Assembly: GCA_934047225.1 (NCBI GenBank)
Contig: OW203991.1
Span: 5,890,001-5,954,000 of the forward strand
Direction of reading: 5' to 3'
Origin: Ypsolopha sequella
Lineage: Eukaryota; Arthropoda; Insecta; Lepidoptera; Ypsolophidae
Length of the DNA: 64,000 nucleotides
Every line of letters begins with the position of its first letter. Position 1 is the first letter of the stretch. The translations under genes and the position numbers were made by a program. The notes below the pieces were generated by a model that was not told the origin of the DNA, did no database searches, and saw nothing but the letters and a program-made list of their open reading frames with translations. Below, in pieces: positions 13,743-28,700 of this stretch.

Positions 13743-16700
13743 CTGAAACAGTTTACCATTTTATATTATTTGTTTTACTCTGCAATAAAGATTTTTTTAC
13801 CTCTACGTTTTTATATACATGCTTACCTGGACCTGCCTTTCCACGTCTATAACATTATTTAAGGAGTGCCTGACGTTGGGTTCATGTCTATCCATATGCC
13901 TGACTCCAAGGGCGGCCAGCTCGTGGACACCTGGCGCCGCTGGGTTGACGTGAGATGAGCAACCTATACATGGTGCGTTTGGCGAGTGGCGGGGGATCGC
14001 CACAAACTGTTCACCTGATGTGACCTAAAATTCAGTTTCCTATGAATCATCAAGATACCATTAATAAGCATGATATATGATATTCATGATCAGAATTAAA
14101 ATGTTAAATGATATTAAAATGTTACATAATATTTTTATGTATTTTATGTATATAAGCACCCACTTAGCCAAAGCGCAGCAATTCATAACTTTCTCAATGT
14201 ACCAACCAGGTACAGATCGCACCAAACTTCTAGTCTACTCTGAACACGAGGCGATTCGCAACGACAGGAACAAAATGTATGGGACGTTCTTCAGAGGAGC
14301 AACTTCACAGTGGACTAGAAGTTTGGTGCGATAAGTAACAATAACATACAAAACCGCATAAAAATACGCCTTATAGTACGATATACTTCGCATTTTATAT
14401 TACATTTATTAAACTAGCGTTTTGCCCGTGGCTCTGCCCACCTTGATAACTGACTTGAGTAGTCACTATTGTAATGAAACGAGACTGAGAAAAAGCAGCA
14501 GATATTCGATAGAGCGCGTTCAGAACCGGAAGCAAATAGCTAGTTTTATACAACGTGTAACAGAAAGGTGTAACCATATTTGAAGAGCTTATTCAGTCAA
14601 TGGTATAGAACAACTTTTACCATGGAATAAAACTTGTATCTCGAAAAATATTTTTACTGTTTCATAGAAAAATGCAATGCCGCTCGGCCGAAATGTACGG
14701 AAGGGCAGATTTTTTTTTTTAGATTTCAGCATTGGCTCCATAGTAAAAGTTGTTCTATACCATTGACTGAATAAGCTCTTCAAATATGGTTACACCTTTC
14801 TGTTACACGTTATATAATTAGAGAAGAGACCATTTTAGCCTTTTGATATTACTTCCTATGCCGTATATTGTATATGTTACTGTAAATGCGCAAATAGTGG
14901 TTACAAACGGTGCGACGACGAGCGAAGCAAGAAGTAGTGTGTTAGGTTGCTCGTGATCATAAATTCAGGAATTCGAGGCGATCCCTGTAGTTCTTAACAG
15001 AAAATTTATTTCTATGAAGAAAAATGAAAAGACGGGATTTAAGAACCGTTATTTAAGAACAACAGGAGATGTCTCGATTCGCTTTGCTTTGCTCAGCTCT
15101 AGAATTTATGATCACAAGCAACCGAACATGCTCGCATGTCGTCGCAAATATTTTTGAACGTTTCTTTTTTTCGGTTATTATCACGACTCTGAGGTAAAAC
15201 CTAAGGTTAAGCAGGTGACTTCTGGTAAAAGCCTGAAATTAACCATAATTAAAGACCAATTCGGACTTTTAACATATCCATGCAAATCTTGGGTTTTACT
15301 GGAAAATATCAGGCTATACCGTAGTTCTTGTTTTAACAGTAACATAATAACAAATATAAATTTAATCAATTAAGAGCTTGGCTTGTATATTGTTTGTGGA
15401 ACACGATTTAAAACCGAGCAAAATAGTATCAGAATAATTAAGAAAATTTTCAAAAACAAAAAAAAATGCTAACTCAATGAACTTCAAAAAGCTCAATCAG
15501 CTTAATTAACCATAAAGATGTCTATTTCTCACTGAATCCTAAAATCTAAACTTACGGCTGTATCCGACTGCACCTCATTATCCAGTTTAACTATGACTTC
15601 CTGGATCGGGACATCAGTTGTAACAGACTCCTCTGTTCCAATAGCTTGCTCCCGTTCAGTGACCTCCTTCTCAATTTGTGGCACCACAATGTCTTCATGG
15701 CATTGATAGCCATTTTCTTGGACAGTTATACCATTGTCTCCCTCATCATGGATTGTTGCAGTACATTTCAAGAGTTTGAAAGATTTTGGATTTTCTGATT
15801 CGCTTACTTTCAAACTTACTTCTATTTTGTGTGTGTTATCATCCTGAAAACAAATTCGAGATAAAATGAATTTTATTTGGAGTTACAAGAGATCGAGAAC
15901 CTTTGAAGTGCCTGGATAGGCCCATAGATATAGTACTCCCACTTACTTCACTAACACAAACATAAAAACTATAAGTACAGCACACACACTAATGGCTATC
16001 ATTTAAACGGTCAGCTAATTAAAAGGGTTTTGGTCAGTTACAAAATGTATTTTTTGAGCAAACAAAGTGAATTGTACTGCTTCTAGTGGTTTGCAAAAAT
16101 AACTAAACTGATCATCCATCCATCCATCAGCCCGTATTCGTCCACTGCTGGACATAGGCCTCCCCAATATTACGCCACTCTTGGCGGTCCTCAGTCATCC
16201 TCATCCAGCCGCCACCCGCAACGTCCTTCAGATCGTCAGTCCAGCGGGCACGAGGGCGGCCTACGCTGCGCTTTGCTGTACGTGGTCTCCAATCCAATGC
16301 CTTACGGCCCCAACGGTTATTACGTCGGCGACAAATATGGCCAGTCCACTGCCACTTCAACTTACTGATTCGGCAGGCTATGTCGGTCACCTTCGATCTC
16401 TGACGGATATCTTCGTTTCGGATTTTATCCATCAAAGATATCCCAAGCATAGCCCGCTCCATAGCTCGTTGAGCGACCTTAAATCGGCGGATCAAGCCTT
16501 TGGTAAGAGACCACGCCTCAGCGCCGTACGTCATCACCAGAAGGACGCACTGTATATACTTTAGCCTTTAAGCACTGCGGTATTGGCGACGTAAATATGT
16601 GACGTAACTTCCCGAATGCTGCCCACCGTATTCTTCTGTCAGCCTCGAAGTCGAATTGTTGCAAAGTCTTAATTTGATATTGGGCCAACGAACAAAATTT

Positions 16701-19700
16701 TAGTTCGTTGTATTTTGCAGCCAGTTCGTTGTATTTTGCAGCCTTAAGAGACGTCATCACGCGCAAACCTCCATATAGTTAGGGAGGCGATAGGGGAATT
16801 TTCGGTAATACTCGAGCGTGGCAGTTTAAGATATGAGAGATACCTTAGACCTAATAGAACAACCTTGTAAAGTATTTAGCTCTATATGTAGTGACGCGCG
16901 CCTAGGATAGACGATCAGATTAGTAAAAAAAAATCGATAGTCTGAAATACTCGAGCGCATCAGATTAAGATATTGGGGGTTGATTTTAGTGTTTTAAGAC
17001 TAAATTTAACTAATCTGACGATAAGTCCTTGACGCCGCCGAGTTATAGGGTCGCGAACTTGTAAAAAAAAAACGTTAATCCGGCATTCTCGAGCGCGATT
17101 TTTTTATTTTTTATTTTGATGAATACCCATACAACCAAACTCGGCCGCGGCGGCTGAAATTTCGGTAACATAGAAATCTGCACTTGGAATATGGTCGTAG
17201 AGTCGCAATAGTTAATACTCTTTGCGGCTGTGTGAAGTTTTAGCCGCAAAATGTAGAAGTATAGTCTCAACTATGCATCTAAAATTGTGTGAGACAAATT
17301 TTGGATGCGATGTTCCGTAAATATTATCACATTGTTTCTACATTCTATTAACAAGAACAAAACTATCCGAAAGTGTTTACAGTATAACTACATGTTGACT
17401 GTTAATGTTACTGAACGGTGTTTAATAGTTCTTTAAAAATGTGTAAACTAGTTCACATTATGCTTCTACATTGCTACTACATCGTAATAACAAGAACAAA
17501 ACTATCCGAAAGTGTTCACAGTATAACAACATGGTTACTGTTAATATTACTATACGGTGTTTAATAGTTCCTTAAAAATGTGTAAACTAGTTCACACTAT
17601 GCTTCTACATTGCTACTACATCGTAATAACAAGAACAAAACTATCCGAAAGTGTTCACAGTATAACAACATGGTTACTGTTAATATTACTATACGGTGTT
17701 TAATAGTTCCTTAAAAATGTGTAAACTAGTTCACACTATGCTTCTACATTGCTACTACATCGTAATAACAAGAACAAAACTATCCGAAAGTGTTCACAGT
17801 ATAACAACATGGTTACTGTTAATATTACTAAACGGTGTTTAATAGTTCTTTAAAAATGTGTAAACTAGTTCAAATTATGCTTCTACACTGCTACTACATT
17901 ATCCGAAAGTGCTCACAGTATAACTACATAGTTCCTGTTTATACTACTAAGCTGTGTTTAAATAGTTCTTTAAAAATGTGGAAACTAGGTTTTGTTATCG
18001 AAACTGAGTCGTAACCGTTAGGTGATCAAAGAATATTCGATTTCTTTTACAAAAAAGTAAGTTCTTGCCAACCTTTTGTTCTGAACTCATTTGAAATCTT
18101 TGATTGAATTACGTTTGGATTTACCATGAGGAAATTTTGTGAGCATTCAACGACTTATTACCGATTTACCTATATTATAAACACAACAGTAGTTTCAAAA
18201 TGAATTTTTCCTTCCTACCACATGATTGTCACTTTATGTATCAAAAGTAAATCAAAGTTAGATAAAAATTAAAAATTAAAAAAATTAATTTGTGTAAGTA
18301 GGAATATTTTTAACCGATATCAAAAAAAGCAGGAGGTTCTCAATTCGACTGTATTTCTTTTTTTGGTTTTGTTACTCTATAACTCCGTCATTTCTGAACT
18401 GATTTGAATAATTATTTTTTTGTTTGAAAGAATGTACTTTCAGGTAGGTCCCATTTTGGGTTTAGTCATGATCTGATGAAGGTCTTCAGAGATAAGCAGT
18501 AAAACTCCTCAGAAAATGACAGCATACCTTTGAGAGGTAATTGCTTTGTGCCTGGGTGCTGATTACAAGCTTTTACTTGAAAATCGACATTCTTCCACCT
18601 GACCTTCGATCCTGGCTTCATCACCATATTCACCATAGAACTCTTCAACGGATCAGAGCACATAACTCGAGATTGCGGCAATCACTGCGTTAGGGTGCTG
18701 ATACAAGGGTATTACTTGGAGATTATCAGAATACCCACCTGACCTACGATCCTGGCTTCATCACCATAGAACTCCTCAACGGATGATAGCACATAACTTT
18801 GGATTGCGGCAACCAGTTTGTGTTAGGGTGCTCATTGCAGGGCATTGCTGAAAATTGCCAGTGTACCCACCTGACCTTCGATCTTGGCTTCATCACCGTA
18901 GAACTCTTCAACGGATGACAGCACATAACTCGAGATTGTGGTAATCATGTTGTGTTAGGGTGCTGATAGCAGGAAGCTACTCAAACATGGCTACTTGTAC
19001 TCACTTGAACTTCATTTCATTTTAACACCACGTTTGCAAGAACTACCCATACCTCACAATTTAACCCAGCAACACTAAAAAATGTGAAATGAAATAAACT
19101 TTTAACAAAAAATTCGTAACCGACTTTAATAGTAACAGCATTCATTCACTAAAAAGTTAATAATAATTCTATAAAGACCGATGGTACCAAAGCAACACTT
19201 TTGCCGACTTCTTTCTTCCTGAAACATTATGTTATCTAGAAGTCGGCGTATTTCCTACGATATAGCAACATAAACACCAATATAAGAACGCCGACTTCTA
19301 GATAAAATAACGTTTCAGGAAGAAAAAAGTCGGCAAAGGTGTTGCTTCGGTACCATCGGTCTTTATAGAATTATTACTAACTTTTTAGTGAATGACTGCT
19401 GTTACTATTGAAGTCTGTTACTATTTTTTTGTTAAAAGTTCATTTTTAGTGCACCTGCTCAAAATATGCTAGATTTTGTGCCTGTATCACATGCGCAGTG
19501 TTTTATTTTTCAATCACTAGCACCATCTAGAGGATAACATTAGCATCGTTTAAGTAAGCACTCTGTGGACTGGTTTTGCATATCGTGTTGTTGGTATTTC
19601 TGGAAGTAACCGGATTAATTTAAAACGGGTTATGACTGAAAGAACAAACTGAAACAACGTCCACGTCTAAACCGTCTTATAATTGTTGTAGAGTATAAAT

Positions 19701-22700
19701 TAAATATATCGTAGAATTTATTATTATTATGTCATTTTCGCAGATGTATTAAAAAACGTCGTTTGATACACGTGCGAGTGTAGATATCTCTTGTCCTATT
19801 TTTTGCCTCGACTTGAAATATCGACCATCTCGCACTAGCATCAAAATATATTATTACCTATTTAGACTGATTCAAGAAAGTGGAAAATAAAAGACTTATT
19901 CTTTCAAATACAGTTTTATTTTGAATATATTCACCGAAAACTTGTCACTGTTAAATCACCGTAAAATCAATCCCGTTTGTGACCCCTAATTATGGGAAAC
20001 TAATTTTCTTTTACGTTTCTAAAAACACTTTTGAAATAATTATACTAATATTTCCTTCATTCATCAAGTTTTTTAAGTATGCACGTTTTGTTTGCGAAAC
20101 AATCAATTTTGTGAATCACATCTCGAACACTTGAAAAAAATTACGAAAGGTTTTGTGGCCTCTAATTCTGGGGAACTTCTCCTGTGTGTGGCTTTGGCTG
20201 AACTTCGTGGCTGATGTGGATCTGAAAAAATATCAAAAAAATATTTTAATTACTTGAGCCCCAAAAATCAAAAGCCCCAAATGATAACCTCACTTGCACG
20301 TGGAGCACCCTGATAGCTAGGGCTTGCATTTGAATATTCTAATAATGAAATGGTTCAAATATTCGAATATAAAATTACTGTGTAAAAAAAACGTGCCGTT
20401 ACCGTGCAAAATTATAAAAGCACCCTATTGCGTGACCTCCGGCAGCTGTCCCAAATGCCGGCTCCGGCACCCGCCCCAAGTGCTGGATCCGGCAGCCGGA
20501 GCACTTACAACTTATAAACGATAAATTGTAATCAACGTACGTATATTGCAATTCTTAAAGGGCCTATTAATAAATATATTATAATGAAACAAGAGCTTTT
20601 TTTTCAAAAATACAAACAACAAAGAAGATAAAAGTTAATGGTCTTCTTGATGTAATCAATCAAATAGTGTAATCAACTTACTATCAACAGACAGTAATAC
20701 ATTTAACCACAGATGTAAATATTGGGGCAAATAAAATGTTTGGAGCCACTGACATCGGATTAGCACGGCAGCCATAGTAGAATTTGTTACTGAAATACTC
20801 TTTGGTGTGCACTATGTTACTAAGGCATGCAACTCCCTTATGAAATCAAAATAAACCAAATTTACAGCTATACACTTTATAATATAATGAAATTAGATCC
20901 AAACACATCATACTGAACGATTTGCTAGCAACATACATATTTATTGCATGTTTTTATTTATGCAAAATAATGAAAAATAACTAAAGATTAGGCTTACCTC
21001 TCATTATTTCACGGGTGCTCCTGTTTTTTGGGATTTTCTTTCCAAATTAGGCGATGAACTAGATTGCGCACTTTGTCAAACGCATAAATAACTTAAAAAC
21101 AGGCATAGGTATATAACAATGAAAATAACAAATGGCTGCGGTAAAGTTGACATGACAGTTAGTAAATAAAACATTGGCACACAATTCGATTTTTCGTTTC
21201 TCGTTGTCATTCAATCATGCGAGCATAATTTTGTAACAATCTGGTAAAAAGTTTCTACAACTTTACAACATATTCACCAAAATTTCGTAACAACCTGGTA
21301 ACCAAGCTTCTACAACTTTACAACATGGTGTATATACCACAACCAAATGTATGTTTCGGAACTTCCCCACTTGTTGACGTAACGACGAAACTAAGCGGTC
21401 AGAGCGGCGAAATTTGTTACTTGGGTTGTAACACAGAAATGTAGCAGTTACGACGTTGCAACCAAAATGGTTGTATGGGTATAATCTAAAACTTACTAAA
21501 AATACAAAATCTGCCGGTTTCCGCATGACCGGAAGTGTGGAGGAGCCATTTCGTCTTCCGAAAAACGCGTTGCGGCATATAAGTCGGGAACGATACATTT
21601 TACAAAAAAAAAGTTTAAATAAACAAAAAAGGTAATTTTATTTTACACAAAAAAGGTCTCTTTACATTTTTGTCGAAAGTTAAAACTTTTTGACTTGAAG
21701 CATCATAAAAACTCAAACTCCCGGTTTTTTGAGTATATCTCGAAAACTGAGGGTGTTAAAAAAAATGAATATGAAATAACGATGATTATACAATAAATAA
21801 TACAATTCGTACTACATTTCATCTACATTTACGTTGGTTGTATCTATCGCTTTATTGTCATTCTTAAATTCCCCGTTTTATCAAGGAGAAAGAAAGGAAA
21901 AAAAAGAAACCAAAAAACCTTTTTCGGTCAGATTAAGAGAACCCACCAACATTTTTGTCAGATTAAGAAAATATGCTTTCAGGATACCGAGATAAACCTC
22001 CCCTATGAAAATCTGACGCGCTCGAGTATTTCAAAAAAAACTTTTTTTTTTTGCATTTTCAAAAATTCATCGTAACTTATCGTCACGCCGAAATCGTCAG
22101 TTTTTTTAAAGGAAGCTTCCTTGGGGCCTACTTAACACCCCTTCCGAAAATCTGACGCGCTCGAGTAAATTTTTTTTTTTTTGCATTTTGGACTACTTTA
22201 TATGCCTACCCCCACCACGCAAACCGGCAGATTAGTATACCGTTGTTATCAGAGGCACTTGGGGCATACGTAGTATGAATATCTGACGCGCTCGAGAATG
22301 CCCAACTGTTTTTTAACATTTTTGAAAAACCGTACACGTCAAACCCACCGCTAAAATGGTTTTTACCATACGAGCTTTTCTTTTCGAAATTATTTTATCT
22401 TTCGATTTTGATAGGTCTCGACGGCGCCGTTGAATTACGCCATTTAGCTAACTCGCCTCCCTAACTAATACAAACGCTGCCACTACATTGTAGGGTGTTT
22501 ATTAGTACATTACGATACGAGAGCGATGAAACGTTTTCTGACGAGTGTGAGTTTGCGGCACGAGCCGAAGGCGAGTGCTGCAATCACACGAGTCGAGAAA
22601 AAGTTTCTCGCACGAGTTTCGTATAATTTCTTATAGCACAAGTGCGGAAAATGCCGACTTTACGCACGCGCAGCTTTGTGCTATAAAGAATGTTATTATA

Positions 22701-25700
22701 ATATTTTAGGCTGAGTCCATAACATTGTCTAGATCTATGTTCAAGTCGAACTAAAAAACGTGAAATTAGAGTTGTATCATCAAACACGTAAAAAAAATTA
22801 CGGTTTTTTACCAAAAGTGTAGCCGAATGTGCTTTTATTGTTTTAGATAAAATCAAAAAATAAATTACGAGTCAAATATCGAAAATGTTATCTAGATTAA
22901 TAATAACCGAAAATGATTTTTGATAACGTCCAGTCTTGCCAAAATCAGGTTTCTCCTGAAACAAGTTTTAAATTTTGCGCCCGCGACGAAATCGGCACGA
23001 TTGTATTGTCCTCGCAAGTTTCATGGAACGTGCACCTTATAGGTAGCGAAATGACTGACACGCCCACTGAGTTGGTCGCGTCATGATTGTCTGTTCTTAT
23101 AATTTATGTCATAGGAACTTAGATATATCTGCAGCATGGACCTATAAACCCTCCATGATCTGCAGCAAAATTAAGCAATAGCGCAAATCGTTAATCGGAA
23201 TTAATCAAATTTTGGCAAGCTGTAAATAATAAATAATAGGTACTTTTCAATACAAAATTTATGTTACGCACTATAACGTTTTCTACGTTGTCATAAAAAA
23301 TATAGCTTCGAAGGTTATGTATGGCGGTCGCTCGACTACAACCTAACCCATCGGCTCTCTTACCTTAGATATTATAGCTTATAAATATTATATATAATCC
23401 TGCTGACCAAATAATAATTCTAATAATAAAATAAATATAATTTAATTTCCCTGGGGCTCTGAACCTTGGTCGACTGTGCTTCTGCCGAGGGATGTACCTC
23501 TCTCTCTCTTTAAATTCTTTTGGCCAAGAGGGAGAGACGAGATCAAAAATTCTCGAAATAAATAGTACTATTTATTTTGCAAACATATACATTATCTAGC
23601 TTATTTTCTGATAATCTAACGAACCCTAAAAAACCGTTCAAGTGCGAGTAGGACTAACGCCCTGAGGATTCCGTGCCATTTAAATAGGTTGATATACTTA
23701 AATAATTTGAATAGAAATTACAAACTTATTTGTATGTATACAAATTGTATGAGACAAAACTGCAAAATTAAGTTGGTTGAGTATTCGGGGACGTAACTAT
23801 GAAACTACATCATAAATCGGCGTTTTCAGTATTTGTTGTTTGAATACAATATTATGGTTCAAATATATGGCATAACTGCATATATGTTATGCAGAAATTA
23901 CAAATTCCTAACTACTGTGGTCTTTGAGATAGAGTCGTAACAAAAATGGTCTAAAAATGATAACTTTGATAGCCTCCCATTTCTATATTTTCGAAGATAA
24001 AAAAAAATAAAAAATACATTTACACTCTACTTAATGAGCTTAAGACATCCGAAATTTTAGGGTAAGAAAAAAAACGTTTTTTTTTCTTGCTTAATTTTAT
24101 TTTATTTTTAATTAAATATTCGGCGTTGGGTCAAACTTTTACACAAAATATCAAAATTTCAGGTCTCATCTCATACCGTGTACGGGCTAGAGACCCGTGA
24201 CATACGAACAGACAAACAGACGGACAGCGGAGTCACATTAATAGGGCTCCTTTTTGCCCTTTGGGTACGGAACAAATTATATAATAATTATTAACTTTGC
24301 TTCCATAAGACAATAATAAAATACAAGTTTGAATAATTGCTTAGTACATTTACTTTGATGCTTATAGTCTCAATCAGGGGTCTCCAAACTTTTTTGCCTA
24401 AGGGCCAAACTGGTTTCTCATCTAAGTCCCGAGGGCCAAGACTATAATAGCTCATGATTCCAAAATACTGTAGTTTTGACGCGCAAATTTTCGTATTGGG
24501 ACTAGCCGGTCAGTGAGATATCTATTGTGCAGGGCGCAGGAGTGTACTCCGCTCCGTTCGTATAGGAACTAGCCGGTCAGTGAGATATCTATTGTGCAGG
24601 GCGCAGGAGTGTACTCCGCTCCGTTCGTATAGGAACTAGCCGGTCAGTGAGATATCTATTGTGCAGGGCGCAGGAGTGTACTCCGCTCCGTTCGTATAGG
24701 AACTAGCCGGTCAGTGAGATATCTATTGTGCAGGGCGCAGGAGTGTACTCCGCTCCGTTCGTATAGGAACTAGCCGGTCAGTGAGATATCTATTGTGCAG
24801 GGCGCAGGAGTGTACTCCGCTCCGTTCGTATAGGAACTAGCCGGTCAGTGAGATATCTATTGTGCAGGGCGCAGGAGTGTACTCCGCTCCGTTCGTATTG
24901 GAACTAGCCGGTCAGTGAGATATCTATTGTGCAGGGCGCAGGAGTGTACTCCGCTCCGTTCGTATAGGAACTAGCCGGTCAGTGAGATATCTATTGTGCA
25001 GGGCGCAGGAGTGTACTCCGCTCCGTTCGTATAGGAACTAGCCGGTCAGTGAGATATCTATTGTGCAGGCCGCAGGAGTGTACTCCGCTCCGTTCGTATA
25101 GGAACTAGCCGGTCAGTGAGATATCTATTGTGCAGGGCGCAGGAGTGTACTCCGCTCCGTTCGTATAGGAAATAGCCGGTCAGTGAGATATCTATTGTGC
25201 AGGGCGCAGGAGTGTACTCCGCTCCGTTCGTATAGGAACTAGCCGGTCAGTGAGATATCTATTGTGCAGGGCGCAGGAGTGTACTCCGCTCCGTTCGTAT
25301 AGGAACTAGCCGGTCAGTGAGACATCTATTGTGCAGGGCGCAGGAGTGTACTCCGCTCCGTTCGTATAGGAACTAGCCGGTCAGTGAGATATCTATTGTG
25401 CAGGGCGCAGGAGTGTACTCCGCTCCGTTCGTATAGGAACTAGCCGGTCAGTGAGACATCTATTGTGCAGGGCGCAGGAGTGTACTCCGCTCCGTTCGTA
25501 TAGGAACTAGCCGGTCAGTGAGATATCTATTGTGCAGGGCGCAGGAGTGTACTCCGCTCCGTTCGTATAGGAACTAGCCGGTCAGTGAGATATCTATTGT
25601 GCAGGGCGCAGGAGTGTACTCCGCTCCGTTCGTATAGGAACTAGCCAGTCAGTGAGATATCTATTGTGCAGGGCGCAGGAGTGTACTCCGCTCCGTTCGT

Positions 25701-28700
25701 ATAGGAACTAGCCGGTCAGTGAGATATCTATTGTGCAGGGCGCAGGAGTGTACTCCGCTCCGTTCGTATAGGAACTAGCCGGTCAGTGAGATATCTATTG
25801 TGCAGGGCGCAGGAGTGTACTCCGCTCCGTTCGTATAGGAACTAGCCAGTCAGTGAGATATCTATTGTGCAGGGCGCAGGAGTGTACTCCGCTCCGTTCG
25901 TATAGGAACTAGCCGGTCAGTGAGATATCTATTGTGCAGGGCGCAGGAGTGTACTCCGCTCCGTTCGTATAGGAACTAGCCGGTCAGTGAGATATCTATT
26001 GTGCAGGGCGCAGGAGTGTACTCCGCTCCGTTCGTATAGGAACTAGCCGGTCAGTGAGATATCTATTGTGCAGGGCGCAGGAGTGTACTCCGCTCCGTTC
26101 GTATAGGAACTAGCCGGTCAGTGAGATATCTATTGTGCAGGGCGCAGGAGTGTACTCCGCCCCGTTCGTATAGGAACTAGCCGGTCAGTGAGATATCTAT
26201 TGTGCAGGGCGCAGGAGTGTACTCCGCTCCGTTCGTATAGGAACTAGCCGGTCAGTGAGATATCTATTGTGCAGGGCGCAGGAGTGTACTCCGCTCCGTT
26301 CGTATTGGAACTAGCCGGTCAGTGAGATATCTATTGTGCAGGGCGCAGGAGTGTACTCCGCTCCGTTCGTATAGGAACTAGCCGGTCAGTGAGATATCTA
26401 TTGTGCAGGGCGCAGGAGTGTACTCCACTCCGTTCGTATAGGAACTAGCCGGTCAATGAGATATCTATTGTGCAGGCCGCAGGAGTGTACTCCGCTCCGT
26501 TCGTATAGGAACTAGCCGATCAGTGAGATATCTATTGTGCAGGGCGCAGGAGTGTACTCCGCTCCGTTCGTATAGGAACTAGCCGGTCTGTGAGATATCT
26601 ATTGTGCAGGGCGCAGGAGTGTACTCCGCTCCGTTCGTATAGGAACTAGCCGGTCAGTGAGATATCTATTGTGCAGGGCGCAGGAGTGTACTCCACTCCG
26701 TTCGTATAGGAACTAGCCGGTCAGTGAGATATCTATTGTGCAGGCCGCAGGAGTGTACTCCGCTCCGTTCGTATAGGAACTAGCCGATCAGTGAGATATC
26801 TATTGTGCAGGGCGCAGGAGTGTACTCCGCTCCGTTCGTATAGGAACTAGCCGGTCTGTGAGATATCTATTGTGCAGGGCGCAGGAGTGTACTCCGCTCC
26901 GTTCGTATAGGAACTAGCCGGTCAGTGAGACATCTATTGTGCAGGGCGCAGGAGTGTACTCCGCTCCGTTCGTATAGGAACTAGCCGGTCAGTGAGATAT
27001 CTATTGTGCAGGGCGCAGGAGTGTACTCCGCTCCGTTCGTATAGGAACTAGCCGGTCAGTGAGATATCTATTGTGCAGGGCGCAGGAGTGTACTCCGCTC
27101 CGTTCGTATAGGAACTAGCCGGTCAGTGAGATATCTATTGTGCAGGGCGCAGGAGTGTACTCCGCTCCGTTCGTATAGGAACTAGCCGGTCAGTGAGACA
27201 TCTATTGTGCAGGGCGCAGGAGTGTACTCCGCTCCGTTCGTATAGGAACTAGCCGGTCAGTGAGATATCTATTGTGCAGGGCGCAGGAGTGTACTCCGCT
27301 CCGTTCGTATAGGAACTAGCCGGTCAGTGAGATATCTATTGTGCAGGGCGCAGGAGTGTACTCCGCTCCGTTCGCAATTTCGGTTGGTACTTCGGGCAAC
27401 ATTAACCATTGCGACGGAGTTAGCCGCAGCGCGTGCTGTGCACAGACCTTGAAATTGTAAATAACATTCTAATAATAACTTTACTTTTAGACAAATACGC
27501 ATGATAACGGGTTGTGAATTTTGATCCTAGTATAAATTGCATCACGTTAATATTATACGTTTGTAAATTTAAAAAAACTATAGTGGGATAGAAATCGGGC
27601 ATGTCCCGCCAGCGACCGCAGACCGGATTGGTGGTGCTCGCGGGCCGGTCTTGGCCCGCGGGCCCTAGTTTGGAGACCCCTGGTCTAAATTATCAGTAAA
27701 CCTGTTTAGAACTCATTAATTACTTAATTAAAATTTTTAAGTTTTCTTCCATAATATAATAATAGAATACAAGTTTTAATAATTGCTTACTACATTTACT
27801 TTAATGCTTATAGTCTAAATTACTAAACCTGTTTTAGAACTCATTAATTACTTAATTTACTCAGAATTCCTTAGAAGAACTTGTATGACTAGATTGATGG
27901 ATGTGGAAGAGGCGAAATAGGTGTGTCTAGATCGTAGCAGATGGAAATCTGTAGTCTCTGCCTACCACTCTGGGAGTATTCCCTTATCATAGTTTATTTA
28001 AATAAAAAGTGTAATCAGTTGAGGTCTTTTTTGGGGGAAATACTAAAGGATACAATTTTTTTTTTAAGGGGTCACGTCACCGATTTTTAAGGAAACAAAA
28101 ACCGCATTTAAACATTATTAGGAGTACGGGACTCACCGTGTTTGGTTTTTATATTTTCCCGAATTTTCGGCAGTTTCACCTGACATGGTCGCGGAACTCT
28201 GCCGAAAATTGGGGAAAATGAAAAAAATAAAAAGAAATATATATATATAAACGATATATATAAATATATATAAACCAAACACTGTGAATGCCGTAGTCCT
28301 AATAATGTTAATAATGACCGTGTAAATTTAAAATCTTAAATCCTTGTGAAATTCGACATTTTTGAATGTCGAATACCTCGCATCCTGTCGATTTGGAAAA
28401 TTTAAATTCTGCATACACATACCTTGATCCTTAATCTAAGGTACCATCTCCAGCGCTCTGAGATATATATCATTTTATAGCCATAGTATGCTTTTCGCCT
28501 AACTACAAAGCATGAAAAAAAAAACGTTTTTTTTTTTTCGCCCATTTCTTGTCAAATACGGGATAAAATACAGAACTAATCACATAAGCAGATGTGGTTT
28601 ATGAAAATGAAGAGATTTATTAATTTTGTTCATTGATTTCAATTTGTATTTAATTGTTTATATAATTTTTTATGTACTAACTTTTGCCCGCGGCTTCGCC

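Larger units (their letters stand above)
16776..22467. mobile_element. ~5.7-kb element with terminal inverted repeats and 138-140-bp subterminal periodicity
   Basis: The ends are inverted copies: TAGTTAGGGAGGCGA at 16776-16790 and its complement at 22453-22467. If TA is the duplicated target, the inverted repeat is GTTAGGGAGGCGA. Both ends carry three inward copies of a CTCGAGCG core: 16811, 16950, 17088 on the left, and complements near 22017, 22157, 22288 on the right. Spacings are 139, 138, 140 and 131 bp. A further inverted pair (ATACCCATACAACCA) lies at 17123 and 21468. No transposase ORF was found, so it would be non-autonomous. Interior contents are listed separately. Confidence 0.55.
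24298..27860. repeat. Flanking direct duplication interrupted by the hAT element
   Basis: The sequence just left of the element (24298-24374, ...TACAAGTTTGAATAATTGC...) recurs at about 27750-27815. The sequence just right (27690-27735, ...AACTCATTAATTACTTAATT) recurs at 27815-27858. The hAT therefore landed in one copy of a ~125-bp tandem duplication. Confidence 0.6.

Noticed and set aside
20324..20524. 66-codon open frame with Cys-rich, Pro-rich end
   Set aside because: It overlaps a short GC-rich near-repeat and has no family motif or splice support.
24490..27374. Regularly spaced repeats that might suggest a CRISPR array
   Set aside because: Repeats abut directly without unique spacers, the context is a hAT element in an insect intron, and no cas genes are present.
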